A DNA stretch of 59,663 nt, taken from the NCBI GenBank assembly GCA_014825775.1, contig MVAQ01000126.1, forward strand, positions 1 to 59,663. The letters run 5' to 3'. The DNA is from Krasilnikovozyma curviuscula (lineage: Eukaryota > Basidiomycota > Tremellomycetes > Cystofilobasidiales > Mrakiaceae). A model generated the notes under the pieces. It did not search any database. It saw nothing but the letters and a program-made list of their open reading frames with translations, and had not been told where the DNA came from. Positions 33,240 to 48,454 of this stretch are shown here, one piece after another. The position numbers were made by a program, and so were the translations under genes. Positions within the stretch are counted from its first letter, which is position 1; every line of letters starts with the position of its first letter.

Positions 33240-35880
33240 CTATTCATCCATCGTCTTGAGGTCTGGGGAGATCTCGAATGGGGCGCCAGTCTTCTCCTTG
33301 ATCTCCTCAACAGTGACACCTGGAGCAAGCTCCATGAGCGTAAGTTTTCCAGCGACACGGTCAATATCGAACACACACTGTGAGATAGCAGAGGAAGTGC
33401 AACGGAGCGTCAGGTCAAGAGGGCGGCACGAGGAACAGGCGGACTTACGAGATCGGTGATGATTTGAGAAACGCATCGGACACCAGTCAAAGGCAGGTTA
33501 CATTCGGGCAAGATCTTGTGCTTTCCTCCCTTGGCAACGTGGTCCATGAGGATGACCACCTTTGTTCCTTCAGGGCTGCAAGAATTAACAACAAAAGAGT
33601 AAGTGCGATGAACGGTGCAGAAAGGCTCTGCACATGATTTCTCAGAGTTTGAGCAAAGGCAAAAATTACTGACTTGCTGACAAGATCCATAGCTCCACCC
33701 ATACCCTTAGCCATCACCTTAGGAATCCTAGGGTACAGAAGGGGAAGAAATGTCTCATCAGCGAAGAGCCCCAGCATGCAGTCCATATCTCCCTGAAGAC
33801 TCACATATAGTTGGCCAAATCACCAGCAGCAGATACTTGGAAGGCCTGTGACGAGAGCAAAACAAAGTGCGTTTCTAATTAGCGGGTGTTACGAAGAGGC
33901 AAACTTTCATCGGAAAGTGAGGCGCAACTTACACCGAGCATGGCAACATCAATGTGTCCACCTCTGATCATACCGAAGGACTCTTCTGATGAGAAGACCG
34001 AGGATCCTGGGAGGAGAGTGACAGTCTGCTTTCCGGCGTTGATGATGTCGCTGTATTGTATTGAAAAAACAAACGCCAACGTCAGTCTCAAGATTTTGGA
34101 GTTGAAGAATTGGATAGGGACAACTCACGCATCAACCTCAGCTTCAGTTGGGAATGGTCCCATACCTGCCAAGCCAACAAGTCAAGACACAAAACACCAT
34201 CCTGTCAGTCACATCGTCGTCGTCGCTAAAACGAATCTTCCGCAACTAAAGCGCGCCGCGTGAGTTGAGAGATGCATTGAAGAACACGCACCAAGGATAC
34301 CGTTTTCAGATTGGAGGTGGACCATAACGCCCTCAGGTAAGAAAGAGGGAGCGAGCATCGGCATACCGATACCCAAGTTGACATAGTAGCCGTCCTTCAG
34401 CTCCTTGGCCGCCCTCTTGACGATTCTCTCCCTTCGAATCTTGGCCTCGGCTTTCTCTTTGGCCTTAGCATCTGCTTCAGGGGAAGAAAGGACAGCAGTT
34501 GGTGGTGGGCTGTCTGACTTTGGCTTCTTCTCCTCCTTCAATGTGAGGATCTCAATCTCCTTTGGAGCAGTCGACTTGATAACTCTGTCAACGTAGATAC
34601 CGGGCAGGTGAACGAACTGGGGGTCGATTTCACCGACTTCAACAATCTCATCAGCTTCGACAATAGTCAAGTGAGCTGATCGGGCCATGGCGCCGGCGAA
34701 GTTGTGGGTGGTGTATCTAAGGAACGGGCCAATCAAAGGTCGTCAGTCTCAAGAACGTTATAATCACAGAAACCCTGATATGACATACCTAAATTGACAG
34801 TTACCGTATCTGTCAGCTTTGTGGACTCTGATAAAGGCGTAGTCTCCTTTGCTGCAGAGGTGCACGAAGGAACAATAAAGTCAGTTGCAGTAATCTGAAT
34901 GAGTGCAAGAAAGACGGATGCTCACATAGACTCTTCCAGGACGTATTCCCTTCCGTTGAACTCCTTCACCTCCTTGGTCTTTCCCTTGACCTCAACAGTT
35001 CCATCTCCAGACTCAGAGAACTTGATTGGGAGCTCTCCGTTTTGAGTGGCAGTACCTGGATACAGAAAATTGACATCGTATAAGCCTAGGGTTGAGCCAG
35101 GGAACGAGACACGATCAATCGTGAGGGCTTTGAGACTTACCGAAACCAGTTGGGGTGTAGAAGCCTGGGACACCACGACCGGCGGCAGAGATTCTTTCCG
35201 CAAGAGTTCCTTGAGGAGTAAGCTCGACAGCCATTTTTCCAGACAAGTAAAGATTCTCGAAGTGCTTGTTGTTACCAATGTAAGAACCTATTAGACGCAC
35301 AACCACAGAAGTGCCGAATCAGCGCGTCTCATCCTATTGGCTGATCGCTGGGGTCATTGTCAGATACTCACAGATCATTCTAGAGAGCTGTCCGGTGTAA
35401 AGCAGTTTACCTAAAAAGCGATTGGAAGGTCCAGTAAGTGACCTGAGCTCGTTCTCAGCCAGCAGCGCATGAATGGGTTACCTACCGAGACCTTTTTCGC
35501 CCACACCAGCATTGTTGGAGACACCCGTCAGGTCCTTGACCTCAGGTCGCTTGGCCAGAGCTCCAATGAGGGAGTCAGGAGTACCACACAGTCCGAAGCC
35601 CTGTTCTCGCCCAACCCCAATGCAAATGTACCGTCGAGAAATGAGTTAAAGGCTCGCTGTTCGCAGTAAAAAGAAAATAAGATGGACTTACACCCGAGAG
35701 AAGGATCTTTCCACCTTCCATATCAGCAACGACAGAGTCAGCATCCTTCCAGACCTTGTTGTTCGTCCTCACTGGGCGTGGGTGACCGGACTGAACAATG
35801 ATTGTTGAGGAGAAGGACCGGGTGAAGGTCGACGAGGACGAACTCCTCAGGGAAGCTCGGATGTTCAAGACAGAGAGCAT
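33240..35880 (-). CDS. Succinyl-CoA:3-ketoacid CoA-transferase (SCOT)
   Basis: Mitochondrial family I CoA-transferase moving CoA between succinyl-CoA and acetoacetate. From ATG 35880 it has a presequence rich in Ser/Arg ([20 protein letters not shown]), then an alpha-like domain with [36 protein letters not shown] and [11 protein letters not shown] Lys/Glu/Pro-rich linker of about 50 residues follows. The beta-like domain has [35 protein letters not shown] with the catalytic Glu, and [20 protein letters not shown]. It ends at stop 33240-33242 with [19 protein letters not shown], the standard C-terminus. At least nine short introns. Fungal homologues can also use propionyl-CoA or acetate, so substrate choice is inferred. 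Its 5' neighbour is RAD4 (stop 161 bp away). Confidence 0.95.
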
Positions 35881-36040
35881 GGTAACTATGGTACCTTTTG
35901 AGAAAGTAATAGGTGAGAGACGAAGACTTCCAGAGTCAGAGTTGTGGTCAGAAAAAAGTATTGCGGAAGAATGAAGATCCAGGCCTGGAAAAATTCGCGA
36001 TTAAATCAAGATAAAATCCAAGATGTATAAGCCGAGATCG

Positions 36041-39000
36041 TCACTTTATGTTTCTCAAAGATATACGACGAGAGGTTGGTTCCTCTTCTTTGATCCGACT
36101 CGACATCCTGCGACTCGCCGGCGCCTTCTCGTCCTCGCTGCTGCCTGACCGATCATCTCCGCGATACGCTTCTTCTCCGTCTGTGTCCTCCTCATCCTCT
36201 GAAGTGTCAGCCTCTTCATATATCCGTTTTCGTGATTGATTCCTCAATGGTCGCGAGCTGTTTTTGGGAGAGGACAATGAGGAGGTTGAACTGACGCGAA
36301 GTGAAATGCGGGGAGTTCGACCGCTGGTAGAGCTTGTTGTAGTATTGTTGGACAAAGGTGCACGAAGAATGAGCCTCGGGCTAAACGGAGCAGATGATGG
36401 AGCTGCCTCATCATAGAGAACGACACGGCGAGGTTCCTTCTTGACTTTCTTCGCCAGGCCATCTCCTTCGTTCTCCGAATCAGACTCTTCGTCGTCATGT
36501 CCCATCATTGCTGCCAAAGACTTTGGAACTAGATTTGCAGCTTTGGATCGAAGAGCTGGATCCGCGATTTCTTCTACATCGTCTTCGAAATCTGAATCTT
36601 CGTCCGACTGATTCAACAGGCTCATGTCCACATCCTCGTCTTCCAGCTTCACAAAGGCTGGTTTCCTGGCTGGTCCATTTCTATTCGATTTAACGTTCTG
36701 TACCACTGGTTCTTGTTTGACTATCTCATCTGGGGCTTCAAATCCAAGTGGTAATTCCTCTGGCATGGTGATTGTGAAATGTTTTGATTTTGGAAGGTGG
36801 TGGCCCGAAATACCAGTGTCAGCTTCAAATCCACCTGACTCGGCCATTCCGTTGTTTTCTTCCGCTTCTGCAAGGTTCTGGCCGTAGTCCTCCTGAACTC
36901 GAGCCCGAATGCGTAAACCAGTGATGAGTCTATGCCACCTCTTCAAAGATCTCTCTCTACGTCTGGCTTCTTCTCTCTCTGCAGCTTCAGCGGACCACTC
37001 GAACCAAGCTTCAAGTAACGCCTCTTCTGTCCCTTTGGGAACGACAACACCTTCCAAGACAGGTATCGCTTTCCGTTTCTTGAATTCAAATCCGACCTAA
37101 ATCGAAGAATCACAACCAAAGAACCCAGCCAATCAGCACAGAGGAAGAGGAAGTCTCTCAAAATCTAAAAGAAAAACATACGCAAGCATCTGCAAAGCTC
37201 ATTCCAAGACTCTTCGCAATCTTCCCAATTCCTTTGTAAGGCAGGTGAACTGCTCCTTCGGGAAGCATGGTTGGAACAAACAAATCGATATTTCCGTATT
37301 GATTCTTGGGAATGATACCCTATGAGACAAAGAAAAGTTGCTCTTAAGAAAATGAGCTAGTCAAAAGATGCCATGTGAATGCACTCACATTTTCAACTGG
37401 GGGTGGCCGATAGAGGCTGGTCTGGAACTCCGCATACAATCCTTGAAGCCCAGCATTTTCTTCACCAGCCTCCTTCTCCGCTTCGATCTCTCGTCGCTTG
37501 TTGATAGTACTGGCGTTCTGCTTCACCCATTTTAATGGCACTGATCCGTCGATGATATGTCTACCGACCCTCATCCAACCTTCCGTAGTTTTGCAAATGA
37601 CGACATTGGAACGACGGTAAACTGGCTCTCCTTTAAATAGAGAATGCTGAACCTTGGGGTGAAGGACTTCTTCTCGCTTGAGGTGACGTTCAAGAACATA
37701 ACTGGGGATTGTGTTACGAGTCAGCTAGCAGTCAGCAGGGAGCAGATCATTTAAAGTTTCGCTTACAGAGGATGGTTATGAAAACCTCCTAGTGTTTGAG
37801 GCATGCCTTGAGTTTTGACCTTCAAAGAGAGCTCAGCATCTTCAGCGTGATCTCGCGCCTGTCAACGAAAACAAGACCTCTTCAATCTTAAGAGCGTTGA
37901 ACACGGACAGAAATAAATTGATAAAACCTCACCAGCTGGAAGTTTCTTCCTAGACCCTGAATCAATTGTTCCCACCAATCTCCTCCTTTCTTAGCGTTGA
38001 GTCTACCTTTGCAAGTCTTGACGAAGTCGGCCACGTAACGAATTGTCAGATCTTTAGCGGTGCCGTCTGCCAAAGGAATGAGTTCGTAAGGATTTGAAAC
38101 GTAGGCCAGAAAATGGTATACTGACCGTCTTCGAATCCTACAACGTAAAGCATTCTATTCAACTTCCTGTCTACGCCAGTGGTTGGCTCGAAGCCTTTTC
38201 TAGTTTTGACTGTACCTCTGACAGGATCAACGATAATCCAACTTTGATCAGGTTTTGAGAAGACTTCAGCCCAGAATACAGGCGGTGATTGTGATGTAAA
38301 GACCTCCTCTGAAAACGAAGAGAAAGTCAGAAAAGGGCAGAAGTAGAAGGGCGGCTGTTTTGAGGGACTGACCTGGCGTATTCGGAGGTACAAAAGATCC
38401 CAACTTAGATGCCTTGGTTTTCTTCATTTTGTAAATTGGTGCAGGTAAGGGTGTTGAGATCGTTGGTGGAGCTGACCCACTGAGCGTGTTGCTTGAGCCC
38501 GGGAAATCTTTGAGTTTCTGAGCATCAATCCATCTCATCTTCTTCTTTGGTTCCTGCGACAGACCAGACACGGGTGCAGGTAAAGGCACATCATCTAGCA
38601 GAACTTCTTGGAGATTTTCGTCGTCAGACGTGTTGACATCGTCCGGCATCATTCTCGCCTTCCCTTTTTCCTTAGGAGCGTTTGACCGTGAGGATTTGTT
38701 TACTGAATCTGAGGCTGTCCTCCAGCTGACAGGCTGAAGAGATACCACTAAACGGGCAGGAATACCGAGGGCTCGGCATTGAGCTACAAAAATTTGAGCT
38801 GAAGTGTCCCTTCCACAAGCTTCTTGCAGCACTTTCTTCGATAGACTCTTGACGCTACGCAACTCCTCACCTCCGTACTTTTCCTTGATGTTTCCAGCTT
38901 CTCGACCTTTCCCTTTCTTGTTTCCACTCGATTTCAATTTGATGTCGTTACTCATCTTGGTAACCTCGTCCCAGGAGCGGTATCGAACGCCTAGAGTCCA

Positions 39001-40051
39001 GTCGATGTCGAATGAGTTCCGCCAGTATTCAACGAGGCCGATGAGAGCTCTATCAAAAAGTCTTCCACGTTTAGCCTTATCAGGGACTCTTGATGGAGTG
39101 ATTGAGCTAAATGAATCTATGATGTGGGCCGGAGTTCGAGAGAGAAGTCGAGCCTGTCGCAATGACAGGAAGGCAAACGTGAGCTGACAAATCAGGGACG
39201 ATCTGGAAAGATGAAACACAAACTCACTTTGAGAAGGTCATCACATAACAATCTGTTTCGGCCAGCTGCATTAGCAAGCAGAGCAACGATATGAAGCTTG
39301 TGAATGACAACGCGCTCCGCCCTTTCCTCAGCTGTCGCGACTCTCCTCCTTGGTTCAGTCTCCTTCTTCCCATTTTTGTTATAATTGTTAGATGCGGATG
39401 ATTCTCCAATGGTGATTTCGATGGGTTTGGCTCGAGAATGGCGCACATGAGACGTTCCAGCAGGGGGTAGCTCGACCTCAACCAGGTCATCCTCGTCGTC
39501 ATCGGAGGTTTCTGTATAGTCAGGTGGACCTTGAGATGACAAAAACCCTGGTTTTGAGGTTGTTGGTGATGGTGTAGATGTCCTTTTGTTGCTGGGGGAA
39601 GCTGCTGTGGACAAAGACGACTTCGATATCTTTTTCTTTATTGAATTCTTGGGGGCTGGAGCTGAAGAGGATGAGGACATAACTTCGATATCAGAGTCTG
39701 GCGCGTAGATGGCTAAAGCCAAGCACAGATTGACGAGTTAGCCTCTGAAGGACCTGGTTCGAAATTGTTGGAGCAGCAAGAGCATGACGAGCACAAGAGC
39801 AAGCCTAGCCGGGGCTTCCGACGTTCAAGTAAGCCGTACAACTGTCAAAGTAGCTTACCTTTTCCTTTCCCTTTGTCCTTTGTTTGTATTGCTGGCTTAA
39901 AGTCTTCCTCATCGTCCGAGAGCGTCACGATCGATATGACCTCCTCCGACTCCTCGTCTTCCTGTGCCCTTCGTCGCTGCCGAGCCTGCAGCTGCGTCTT
40001 CTTCCGAAGGTCTCCTAACGCAGAGGGCTTTGCCATGATTGTTGCATCCAA
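36041..40051 (-). CDS. RAD4: DNA damage recognition protein Rad4/XPC
   Basis: Nucleotide-excision repair damage sensor. The transglutaminase-like fold includes [39 protein letters not shown] and [15 protein letters not shown]. After a low-complexity insert come [17 protein letters not shown] and [16 protein letters not shown]. The beta-hairpin domains follow: [59 protein letters not shown] (BHD2/3), and [18 protein letters not shown]. The C-terminus is a long acidic/Ser-rich tail of about 260 residues with KKVKKEPRR, ending at stop 36041. The start could be the ATG at 40051 or the one at 40036 ([10 protein letters not shown]). The N-terminus is Lys/Arg/Asp-rich, as in XPC. About 1,000-1,050 residues with roughly nine introns. 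Nuclear, partner of Rad23. Confidence 0.94.
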
Positions 40052-40273
40052 GGTACGGAATGGGAAAAGCTGTCGATGATACTGGTTAACGGTGGCTCGC
40101 TTTGGCGGCGTTTCCGAGGAGGACCACCAAATTTGGATTTCGCACGTTTATCAACATAGACCTCAGAAGAAAACATAGATGATACACTATGATACATGAC
40201 TGATCCAGAGTCTTCCAAAGGTATACACCTATTTCGTCGTCGTTGCTCCCCTGCCCCATAAGGTACCCTTCTG
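40052..40273. other. Spacer RAD4 / NSE1
   Basis: This 222-bp stretch between two same-strand genome-stability genes must hold the RAD4 promoter and the NSE1 3' end. No element is identified. Confidence 0.4.
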
Positions 40274-41521
40274 TTATTGTGCTGACCTCAGGGATTTGCC
40301 CATCGATGTCCTGGAAGATATCCTGTCGGGGGTCTTTTGGCTTGGTTCTACTTCATAGTCATCCTCATCCATCTCGTCAACAGCCGACGCCTGTGTCTGC
40401 GATCTACCTCCCTTCTTCGGCCTCTCCCTGATCGGGTCACGGTCTGAATCCCTGATGGCCTTCTCTCCAACATAACGAAGGTCTACCTCCGAGCTCCAAG
40501 AGGCATCACATTTACTACAATGCTTTGAAGTTCCCGCTCGGGCGGAGAACTTCTCGTAGCAGTGGAGATGTATTGCGGCATCACACTCCTCGTCACCGCA
40601 CTTGAAGCCCTGAGAGTTAAAACGAACGGGCCGAAGTCGTCAACATATTTCTTCACCTTGCAACAGTCAACGCCAGGGTAAGTAACTCACCTTGGAAACC
40701 AACGCCTTACATCTGGTACACCTGAGCACCTCATCTGGGTAGTTTCCATCTAAGTATGTCTCCAATTCGGACAACGATCTCGGCGTCAAAGAGTATCGGT
40801 TTCTAGGACTTTGATAATAGAACAGGATAGCAGAGATGTGAGCACACCACTTTGCAAGGACAGCGCGTGGGACAGGAAAGAAACCCACGAAGACAATTCA
40901 AGCCAACCTCTAGCAATGAAACTCTGAAGCAAGTGCTTAGCTCTGTCACGAGTGATGCTTCCTTGAGGGATGAGCTCTCTCTCGTCATGAGCTGCTTTGA
41001 GCGAAATGGAGAAACCGTAATTGGGAGTTAAGACAATAGCATCGAGCTAGAAAAGAGACAAAATGGAGTGAGATAATGGTACAACGTTGTATAAAAGAAT
41101 CCTCCTGCTCACCAGACACTTGAAGTAGGCAACTTCAGTAGGAGAATATCCTGTAGCACCAAGCGCAAGCTCGTCCTGGACAATGTTAGTTAACGCGATC
41201 CAAGGCGTTCCTTTGGATTCATGAATAAATTCGCGGATTGAGAGGCCAATGGGAGAGAGGAAGGTGTTCAATTCGCCTCTGAAGTCAGAGAACTCTTCGG
41301 GAGCTGCATCAAATTCAGGGTCGCGGTCTGGGAGCCCATTTAATCCATCAGAAACCGCTATCTAAACGATTTGCAAACTCAGAACTCATACCTCTGATAC
41401 CAATCAGACATCTCTTGTACAATCCTTCAGCTCGTTTCTCGGATTGATAAGGGTTTGAAAGCAGCGACTGAAGAAAGAGTCGGTGCAAGTCGTTACGTTT
41501 GACTGTACCATCGTCTGCCAT
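40274..41521 (-). CDS. NSE1: Smc5/6 complex subunit Nse1 (RING-like)
   Basis: Ubiquitin-ligase-type subunit of the Smc5/6 DNA repair complex. From ATG 41521 the winged-helix region reads DDGTVKRNDLHRLFLQSLLS, LNTFLSPIGLSIREFI and WIALTNIVQDELALGATGYS, then PTEVAYFKCLLDAIV. A second half gives HLLQSFIARGWLELSS and NRYSLTPRSLSELETYL. The RING-variant domain reads LRCTRCKALVSKG, FKCGDEECDAAIHLHCYEKF, and TSKHCSKCDASWSSE, the C4HC3-like pattern of Nse1. The tail is charged and ends at stop 40274-40276. Short introns split the finger (about 40690) and the winged helices. About 310-330 residues, as expected. Nuclear. It is tightly packed between RAD4 and PEX1. Confidence 0.92.
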
Positions 41522-41761
41522 ATGGATAGCTGCCGATTGACACTGCTAAAGCTGGCTTTGATGGTAATGTCGATATCAATGAGAGCCAGAAGAGGGGACT
41601 AAAGAAATGGTCGTTGTCGAACCTCAAAGCAAGGGCTGAAGCGCGTCAAATAAACCGCGACATATTGCTGCAGAATGGAGCGTATTTTGCAAATTGGGTG
41701 TTACAAGGAACGCCAGCAGGTTATTCCCATAGTAGCAGCATAATAGGATACAGCTTCAAGC

Positions 41762-45936
<4,175 letters not shown>

Positions 45937-46047
45937 GGAGGCGTTTGGTTTGAAATACTGAGTAGATGTATAAGTTGGAGGCGCACTTAGAAATCACGAG
46001 CGAGTCCAATTGCAACCAAATCAGGCCCAAATTCCTACGCTAAATCT
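45937..46047. promoter_or_regulatory. Very short bidirectional promoter PEX1 / LENG1-like
   Basis: The two starts are 111 bp apart and point away from each other, so 5' UTRs and promoter must overlap. No TATA or known factor site stands out. Confidence 0.45.
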
Positions 46048-47332
46048 ATGCCTCGATTACAGATTCTAGTTCACAAATCGTATCACCCTTATTTAGAGAA
46101 GAACAAGCAAAAGGTCAGGGAAGATGAAGCCAAGGCAAAGGAGGAGGAGGAGAGAGAGGAGCGAAGGATGATCTTAGCTGTGAGTTCGTCAAGGCGTTTC
46201 TGTGGAAGGTTCAGCGACCAATCGAGATATCTTACAGTTCTATCCTTCTACTTCAGGATTCTGAAGCTAGACTGGAGCTTCTGAGGTCGAAAGCCTCTGG
46301 ATCGACGAGTTCATCCGCAGGTCGCTTACCAGACCAGCTCGAACTACCCTCTAGCGCTTACGAATCGTCCTCATCGTCCAGCAATCACAAACGGAAGGGA
46401 AAAGGGAGAGAAGATGATCTTGCTATGGCGATAAGAAAAAGGGAGGAGACAATGGAGCAGCAGGATGTACCAGACAAGTTTCTGACCAAGTCGGGACACA
46501 TCAACTTCTGGAAGGAGGAGGAAATTTTGCGAGAGAAGGATAGGAAACGGCAGATGGTAAGTGTTAAATATTTGTCTTGACCCCGTGGTATCTCTCCCTA
46601 AACTGTTTTGAAATGTAGGGCACCAAAGAAGTCTCCGAAGTTGTCGAATTTAAGGAGGACCCTAATGCAATGTATCTGGGAACCAAACCATCGGACCTTC
46701 ATAAAAAACCTTGGTATGCAGATTCGAAGGGTGAAAATAGCCACGATCAATCAGGTTGGAGAGCTGAGAGGAAGAAGTTAGTACACAGGTGGTGCATTAT
46801 CATCTCGTGGTAAAACCTGTCTAACGTGACTACCTTTTTTGTATTTGCACATTTTAACAGGAGGAATGATTTGGCATCAAAGAGCTCCTCTGATCCCCTC
46901 ACTCATGTTCAGCGCCTTCTAGCCGGCTCATCTCATGCATCTAAGTCAACACCACAGCGGTCTTCCTCACGTCCAACTTCTTCATCAACGAACGTAACTG
47001 ATCCCCTCCTAGCAGCTCGATTGAACAGGGAAGAAGCTGAGAGAAACAAGGCGCAGGCGCTCATGAACAAGCACCGCGCTGCCATCTCTACACCTTCCAG
47101 CGCTCGTAGTCACAACACGTACGGCGCGACACCTCTGACGGACGCTGGTGACGAGATGAGGTTCAACCCTGATGATCTTAGGCGAGTTAAGAGCGAAAAT
47201 CGGTATTGGGATTTTGAGAGAGACCGCGATAGAGATAGGGACATGAGTTATGGACGAGGTAGGGAAAGGGATTTGAGGTGGAACAACGATGGTAGCAGTC
47301 GACGACGACGCTCGTCTTCTAATGGACGTTGA
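46048..47332 (+). CDS. LENG1-like protein with CIR N-terminal domain
   Basis: Nuclear, probably splicing-linked protein of the LENG1/CIR_N type. The N-terminal motif HKSYHPYLEKNKQKVREDEA followed by KAKEEEEREERRMILA and DSEARLELLRSKA is the CIR N-terminal helix pattern (basic lead, then alternating Glu/Lys, then ExRxExLRxKA). Later there is TKSGHINFWKEEE, KKPWYADSK, and NVTDPLLAARLNREEAER. The C-terminus is rich in Arg-Asp and Arg-Glu dipeptides (FERDRDRDRDMSYGRGRERD), ending at stop 47330-47332. Four exons with short introns; about 350 residues. In human LENG1 the role is not settled, so function is inferred only as nuclear RNA-related. Confidence 0.78.
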
Positions 47333-48454
47333 TCTCGCTTACGACTGGAAGCCGGTAATACCTGTGGAAATTCTTGCTGTCTTGCTGATAATAGGAGGAT
47401 GAAGACTCGTGATACATTTCAACAACCTTGTTGCCTGCAAAGCGGAGTGTTCTCACATCTCCAGATCATACAGACATCATCAAATCTGTGGACCTCCAAT
47501 GCAATTCTTCAATTGTGTCGGAGAGCTGACACGTCTTTGTCTCCTAAAACCCCATCACCCGGGCCGTCAAAAGCTGAACACCGACGGCACACAGCTTCCT
47601 TGCTCAATGAAGATGACTTGACCTCGACTTCTCAGCGGCAGCTGTCTAAGTGGAGGGCAGCCTTAATGTATCAGACATTTCTTCCATTGAATAGCATAAG
47701 GCAGTCACAGCGTTCGTTCTCCGCCGCACAAACTCAGGGGATGCATTGTATCGAATAGCGCTTCTCGTCAAGCGGCCGTCGCTGCAGTTCTGTTTTCGCA
47801 TCTGGCCAGATATTCTACCTTGTCGATGTAGTGTTATATTCCTTCTGCACTATGATCTCAAAGCAAAGCTGAGGCAGATCTGCCATTCTTGGCCTTCGAA
47901 GGCATACGTCTCTGCTTCTCATATTGAGAATGTCTTTGCAGTTCTTCAGCCCTCTTCGCTCCGCTTGTTCTCTCTGGTAAAATGAAGTAAATACTCGAAT
48001 ACTCCAGCTTATCTCCATTCGTCCAAACGTCGAGTGGACCGCCTTGCCACCTGCTTCGTACCGGTCAGGCGAGTCACAAGGGCAATCCTGAACCTAACCA
48101 CGCTGCTACCTTCGACCCCCGACCTCATCCAAAACAACAATGGGTTAGTTCCTCTCTGACTTCTCATTGATTATCGTTGCTGGGCTTGCTCGGAATGTCA
48201 ATGGAATTGCGTTCAGAACCCCTCTCGTTGGTCCACCTGAGCTGCTTTTGCTCCCACAACGTGGGGAGTCCACTCAAAAGCATACAGGGATACCAGACAG
48301 CTACACAAGCTGTCAGAATAATCTTGACCTATGATGGCCGATCGTCAAAATATCGTGGATACGGAGAATTTATACTGACTCTCTTCTGGTTGATTTTCGT
48401 TGTCGTCGTTTCGCCCCGCTTTACCTATCTCGCTGAATTTCATTGGCCGACAAC
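47333..48454. other. Spacer with possible AAT 5' exon
   Basis: 1.1 kb without a supported gene. Plus-strand ORFs at 47399-47758 and 47746-47985 have no recognisable features. At 48140-48143 an ATGG in good context (AACAACAATGG) precedes a GTTAGT donor and may be a 4-nt first coding exon of the aminotransferase gene (see findings). Confidence 0.4.

Noticed and set aside
36048..36239. Plus-strand ORF near the RAD4 3' end
   Set aside because: Antisense of the acidic, Ser-rich RAD4 tail.
47399..47985. Two plus-strand ORFs between the LENG1-like and aminotransferase genes
   Set aside because: Follow directly after a stop codon in likely 3' UTR, carry no motif, and have unrelated compositions.
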